From contig JASFQI010000236.1 of assembly GCA_050115555.1 (NCBI GenBank), positions 1 to 7,630 on the forward strand: a stretch of 7,630 nt of DNA, read 5' to 3'. The position numbers and the translations under genes were made by a program. The stretch comes from JASFQI01 sp050115555. GTDB taxonomy: Bacteria; Desulfobacterota; DSM-4660; Desulfatiglandales; HGW-15. Under the pieces are notes generated by a model. The model saw nothing but the letters and a program-made list of their open reading frames with translations. It was not told the origin of the DNA and did no database searches. This document shows, piece by piece, positions 5,629 to 7,630 of this stretch (within the stretch, counting starts at the first letter, position 1; each line of letters opens with the position of its first letter).

Positions 5629-6966
5629 AAAAAACGACGACTTCAAATGCCTCTGCTGATCACCGACATCGACCATCCCCACGCTGAGGAACTCCGCCGG
5701 ATCAGCGAGATACTCGACTCCATTCCTACCATTTCCGACATGGTCTGGCAAGACCTCACTCGCGATGCGAAGAGCCCGACCGGTGCCTGCGGCATGACGG
5801 CCGAGCAGGTCCTGCGTGCAGCGATCATCAAGACCATGCGCGGCTTCACTTACGAAGAGCTGGCCTTCCACCTCATGGACTCCCGCTATTACCGACACTT
5901 CTGCAGGATCGGCGTTACCCATGAGGGGTTTGCCAAGTCCACCCTTCACGGTGCCATCAAGACCCTGAGCGCGGAGACTTGGGAGGCCATCAACCGCCTG
6001 CTCATGGCTTACGGAGAGAGCGAGGAGATCGAGAAGGGGCGGGAAGTCCGCATCGACTGCACGGTCGTGGATGCCCCCATCCACCACCCAACCGATTCCT
6101 CCCTGCTCTGGGACGCAGTTCGGTCCATGACTCGGCTCCTCCAGCAGTTGAGGGAACAAACCGAAGGGGTACGGATCTCCTTCAAGGACCACACCCGGTG
6201 TGCCAAGCGCAGGATGCTCGGAATCTACAACGCGAAGAACAACACCGTCCGCAGGAAGGTCTATCGAGACCTGCTTCGTGTGACCGAAAGAGTCCTCGGC
6301 TATGCCCGAGGAGCGCTCCGGATACTGGAACGCGCGTGTTGCCTCTTTCCGGCCAAGCCGGTGGAGGCCTTGAAAAAGCTTATGGCGTTGACCGGGAAGG
6401 TCATCGATCAGGCGACTCGGCGCGTGATCCACGGGGAGTCGGTTCCCTCCGGCGAGAAGGTGGTATCGCTCTTCGAGCCGCACACCGACATCATCGTCAA
6501 GGACCACCGCGTGACCTACTATGGGCACAAGGTCTGCCTGACGGTGGGTAGGAGCTACCTGGTAACCGATTGCCTGATCACCAGGGGGAATCCGGCAGAC
6601 ACCTCTCTGGTCGGAGACATGATCGAGCGCCAGGACAAGGTCTTCGGGAGATACCCCTTGAAGGTCGCTCTGGACGGGGGTTTCGCCTCGAAAGACAACC
6701 TCAAGGTGGCCAAGGGAGCCGGGATCAAGGAACTCTGCTTCGGGAAGAAGCGAGGGCTCAAGGTGGAGGACATGTGCCGGAGCGAATGGGTGTACAAGCG
6801 GCTTCGACGGTTCCGTGCCGGTGTGGAATCGGCGATTTCCTGGCTGAAGCGCTGCTTCGGCCTGGGTCGGTGTACTTGGAAGTCGTTGGCCTCGTTCCAC
6901 AGCTATGTCTGGTCCTCGATTGTCACGGCGAATTTGCTTACCCTGGCGAGGAGTGCTCCAGACTGA
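5623..6966 (+). CDS. DDE transposase, ISNCY/IS1182-like
   Basis: The transposase of the surrounding insertion sequence, catalysing DNA cleavage and strand transfer. Residues are numbered from the GTG at 5578 (462 aa). The N-terminal part (about 30-150) resembles DUF772-type transposase domains, with QVLRAAIIKTMRGFTYEELAFHLMDS (77-102). The RNase H-like DDE core shows IDCTVVDAPIHHPTDSSLLWD (159-179, Asp160), VALDGGFAS (363-371, Asp366) and RAGVESAISWLKRCFGLG (413-430, Glu417), a complete D-D-E triad. Possible starts are GTG 5578, ATG 5623 (447 aa, AAAGG 11 nt upstream) and ATG 5647. I prefer ATG 5623. The frame is intact, with no stops or frameshifts. A long open frame on the opposite strand is a by-product of GC-biased codons. 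Confidence 0.93.
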   Translation: MHKKRRLQMPLLITDIDHPHAEELRRISEILDSIPTISDMVWQDLTRDAKSPTGACGMTAEQVLRAAIIKTMRGFTYEELAFHLMDSRYYRHFCRIGVTHEGFAKSTLHGAIKTLSAETWEAINRLLMAYGESEEIEKGREVRIDCTVVDAPIHHPTDSSLLWDAVRSMTRLLQQLREQTEGVRISFKDHTRCAKRRMLGIYNAKNNTVRRKVYRDLLRVTERVLGYARGALRILERACCLFPAKPVEALKKLMALTGKVIDQATRRVIHGESVPSGEKVVSLFEPHTDIIVKDHRVTYYGHKVCLTVGRSYLVTDCLITRGNPADTSLVGDMIERQDKVFGRYPLKVALDGGFASKDNLKVAKGAGIKELCFGKKRGLKVEDMCRSEWVYKRLRRFRAGVESAISWLKRCFGLGRCTWKSLASFHSYVWSSIVTANLLTLARSAPD

Positions 6967-7002
6967 GCACAAAGACTCGCAGAGGGGAGGAGGCTGAAAC
7001 GG

Positions 7003-7047
7003 ACCACCGGACGGGTGTGTTCAAAAACCACCCTTTTTGTCCGTGGT
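7003..7047 (+). terminator. Nested hairpin with T-run after the transposase
   Basis: The inner hairpin pairs GGGTG (7013-7017) and GTT (7019-7021) with AAC (7026-7028) and CACCC (7029-7033), with a CAAA loop and one bulged T. Five T residues follow directly (7034-7038), a classic rho-independent form 47 nt after the stop. An outer stem, CGGAC (7008-7012) with GTCCG (7039-7043) plus ACCA/TGGT, encloses it. Confidence 0.68.
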
Positions 7048-7069
7048 GTCATCTCCGTGTCCATTGATC

Positions 7070-7094
7070 GGCGGGAAGAAGGCTCTTCCCTGCC
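7070..7094 (+). repeat. Hairpin between the terminator and the IS right end
   Basis: GGGAAGA (7073-7079) pairs with TCTTCCC (7084-7090) around AGGC, and GGC/GCC extends the stem across one bulged T. No immediate T-run follows; a T-rich stretch begins about 12 nt later. It may be a back-up terminator or part of the element's end structure. Confidence 0.5.
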
Positions 7095-7127
7095 AGCAAC
7101 AAGTATCTTTTCTTTTTCAATATGGTG

Positions 7128-7150
7128 AAAAAGCCCATTTTCGGATGGGC
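7128..7150 (-). terminator. Inward terminator formed by the IS right end
   Basis: Read on the minus strand, GCCCAT (7150-7145), loop CCGAAA, ATGGGC (7138-7133) and then TTTTT (7132-7128) make a compact rho-independent terminator. It would stop transcripts entering the element from the right. On the plus strand the six T residues (7161-7166) lie 10 nt beyond the stem, so termination that way would be weaker. Confidence 0.6.
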
Positions 7151-7154
7151 ACTA
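7136..7154 (-). repeat. Right terminal inverted repeat of the IS
   Basis: Its complement, TAGTGCCCATCCGAAAATG, matches the left end at 15 of 19 bases. It overlaps the inward terminator hairpin. Confidence 0.65.
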
Positions 7155-7410
7155 TTTAGCTTTTTTATCGATAGGTGAGTAAAAGTTGTCAAAAGAAGCA
7201 CGATCTAGGTTTTTAAGCTTTTCAGAGTGTGCGGCGTTTTGTAACCCATTGGAATAAATGACTATTACAAAATTTTCACCAACACCCTGATCGAAATATC
7301 AAGCAAAAAATTGCATTAATTACTCTTTTTTAACTATTTTATTGGCTCTTTTCACTGCAATTTCCTAACCGGAAATTACTGGAAAAAAACAGGGCTGGGG
7401 CAACAATATT
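7155..7410. other. AT-rich intergenic DNA right of the IS
   Basis: No coding frame is convincing. The only clear structure is a perfect inverted repeat, AATTTCC (7359-7365) with GGAAATT (7371-7377) around TAACC, ending 36 nt upstream of the rightward promoter. It could be an operator. The base composition differs sharply from the GC-rich operon and may mark acquired DNA. Confidence 0.4.
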
Positions 7411-7413
7411 TGC

Positions 7414-7445
7414 TTGACAAAACAATTTCCATGGTTGTATATATT
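7414..7445 (+). promoter_or_regulatory. Candidate sigma70 promoter, perfect -35
   Basis: TTGACA (7414-7419) is a perfect -35 box. After 18 nt comes TATATA (7438-7443); TATATT at 7440-7445 is a closer -10 match but with a 20-nt spacer. The surroundings are very AT-rich. A transcript would cross the REP-like hairpin and reach the partial frame at 7586. Confidence 0.5.
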
Positions 7446-7472
7446 CCATATATTGTATATTATTCGATATTT
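7440..7472 (+). repeat. Short AT-rich repeats with about 9-nt period
   Basis: TATATTCCA, TATATTGTA, TATTATTCGA and TATTT follow one another over and just after the candidate -10. They may be regulator sites, a DNA-unwinding tract or simple AT-rich drift. Confidence 0.35.
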
Positions 7473-7522
7473 GGGATGATATCTACAAAAAAACAAACTC
7501 CGGTTCGGTTCCACTGAACTCT

Positions 7523-7542
7523 CCCCGCAGCAAGCTGCGGGG
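7523..7542. repeat. REP-like hairpin
   Basis: CCCCGCAG (7523-7530) and CTGCGGGG (7535-7542) form a perfect 8-bp stem around CAAG, or 9 bp with an AA turn. It lacks an adjacent T-run on either strand, so it is not a typical terminator. From memory, similar GC-rich palindromes recur between genes in many proteobacteria and some are mobilised by Y1 (RAYT) transposases. The relative at 5101 supports it being a repeat family here. Confidence 0.6.
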
Positions 7543-7585
7543 TATTCCAAGTTAAAAATACATTTCCTCTAATTTCGAGTGGAGA

Positions 7586-7630
7586 ATGGACAATTTTATA
7601 GAGGCCCCGCCCCAGATTCCGACAGGCTCT
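7586..7630 (+). CDS. Possible start of a gene cut by the window end
   Basis: An ATG opens a frame without stops to the window edge, reading MDNFIEAPPQIPTGS. GGAG precedes it but only 1 nt away, with GAG a little further upstream, so the ribosome site is poor. A GTG at 7579 in another frame is also open. It lies downstream of the 7414 promoter. With 15 codons nothing can be said about function. Confidence 0.3.
   Translation, partial: MDNFIEAPPQIPTGS

Larger units (their letters stand above)
5486..7154 (+). mobile_element. Insertion sequence, about 1.67 kb, ISNCY/IS1182-like (IS5 superfamily)
   Basis: The element has one full-length DDE transposase bounded by imperfect 19-bp terminal inverted repeats: TAGTGTCTGTCCGAGAATG on the left (5486-5504) and TAGTGCCCATCCGAAAATG on the right (complement of 7136-7154). 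These agree at 15 of 19 positions and all four differences are transitions. A TA at each outer edge could be a 2-bp target duplication. Alternatively TAGCT flanks the left edge (5481-5485) and recurs at 7157-7161, 2 nt beyond the right repeat. The uninterrupted reading frame and both ends suggest a recent, possibly active insertion in intergenic DNA. Family placement rests on the transposase; I could not compare ends with a reference. Confidence 0.72.

Noticed and set aside
5560..6972. 470-codon open frame on the minus strand opposite the transposase
   Set aside because: It mirrors the transposase almost exactly, has no recognisable domain, and the plus frame has a full DDE triad. It arises from GC-biased codons.
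7365..7550. Minus-strand 61-codon frame with HPKYR, faintly like the CPKYRR motif of IS200/Y1 transposases
   Set aside because: The resemblance covers only five residues, the HUH motif and catalytic Tyr region are absent, and the start lies in the REP-like hairpin.

Overview
The window looks like bacterial chromosome, moderately GC-rich in the genes and AT-rich between them. It has two halves that look unrelated. The protein families (TVP38, MerA-like reductase, DUF547, ISNCY/IS1182-like transposase) and the GC-biased codons suggest a proteobacterium, perhaps Desulfobacterota. That placement is inference only; there is no rRNA or taxonomic marker here.

Left half (1-4779): five genes run leftward and are tightly packed, so they probably form one operon. 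In transcription order they are a TVP38/TMEM64 (VTT) membrane protein, a MerA/Lpd-like FAD disulfide oxidoreductase, a secreted DUF547 protein, an APH/choline-kinase-fold phosphotransferase, and an ABC importer-type ATPase cut by the window edge. Gaps are 28 nt or less in most places, about 90-95 nt upstream of DUF547 (3 nt if its long start is used), and the last two genes overlap by 25 nt. A plausible promoter with two perfect 10-bp palindromes and a leader hairpin precede the first gene (4820-4909). The set suggests uptake of a small compound (ABC, VTT), its phosphorylation (kinase) and thiol/disulfide redox chemistry. The substrate cannot be read from the sequence. Two enzymes have non-standard active sites: the kinase has N-T-E where H-G-D is usual, and the oxidoreductase has Tyr where the catalytic His is usual.

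Middle (4910-5485): no convincing gene. It holds a decayed copy of a REP-like hairpin (5101-5132) and a run of five hairpins (5189-5364) that may be a structured RNA or a palindromic repeat.

Right half (5486-7154): one apparently complete insertion sequence of about 1.67 kb. It has 19-bp imperfect terminal inverted repeats, a DDE transposase with a visible D-D-E triad, a long inverted repeat over the transposase start, a terminator-like nested hairpin after the gene, and a right end that itself forms an inward-pointing terminator on the minus strand.

Right edge (7155-7630): AT-rich intergenic DNA with a near-consensus rightward promoter, roughly 9-nt TATATT repeats over its -10, a perfect REP-like hairpin, and a possible start of a further gene cut by the window end.
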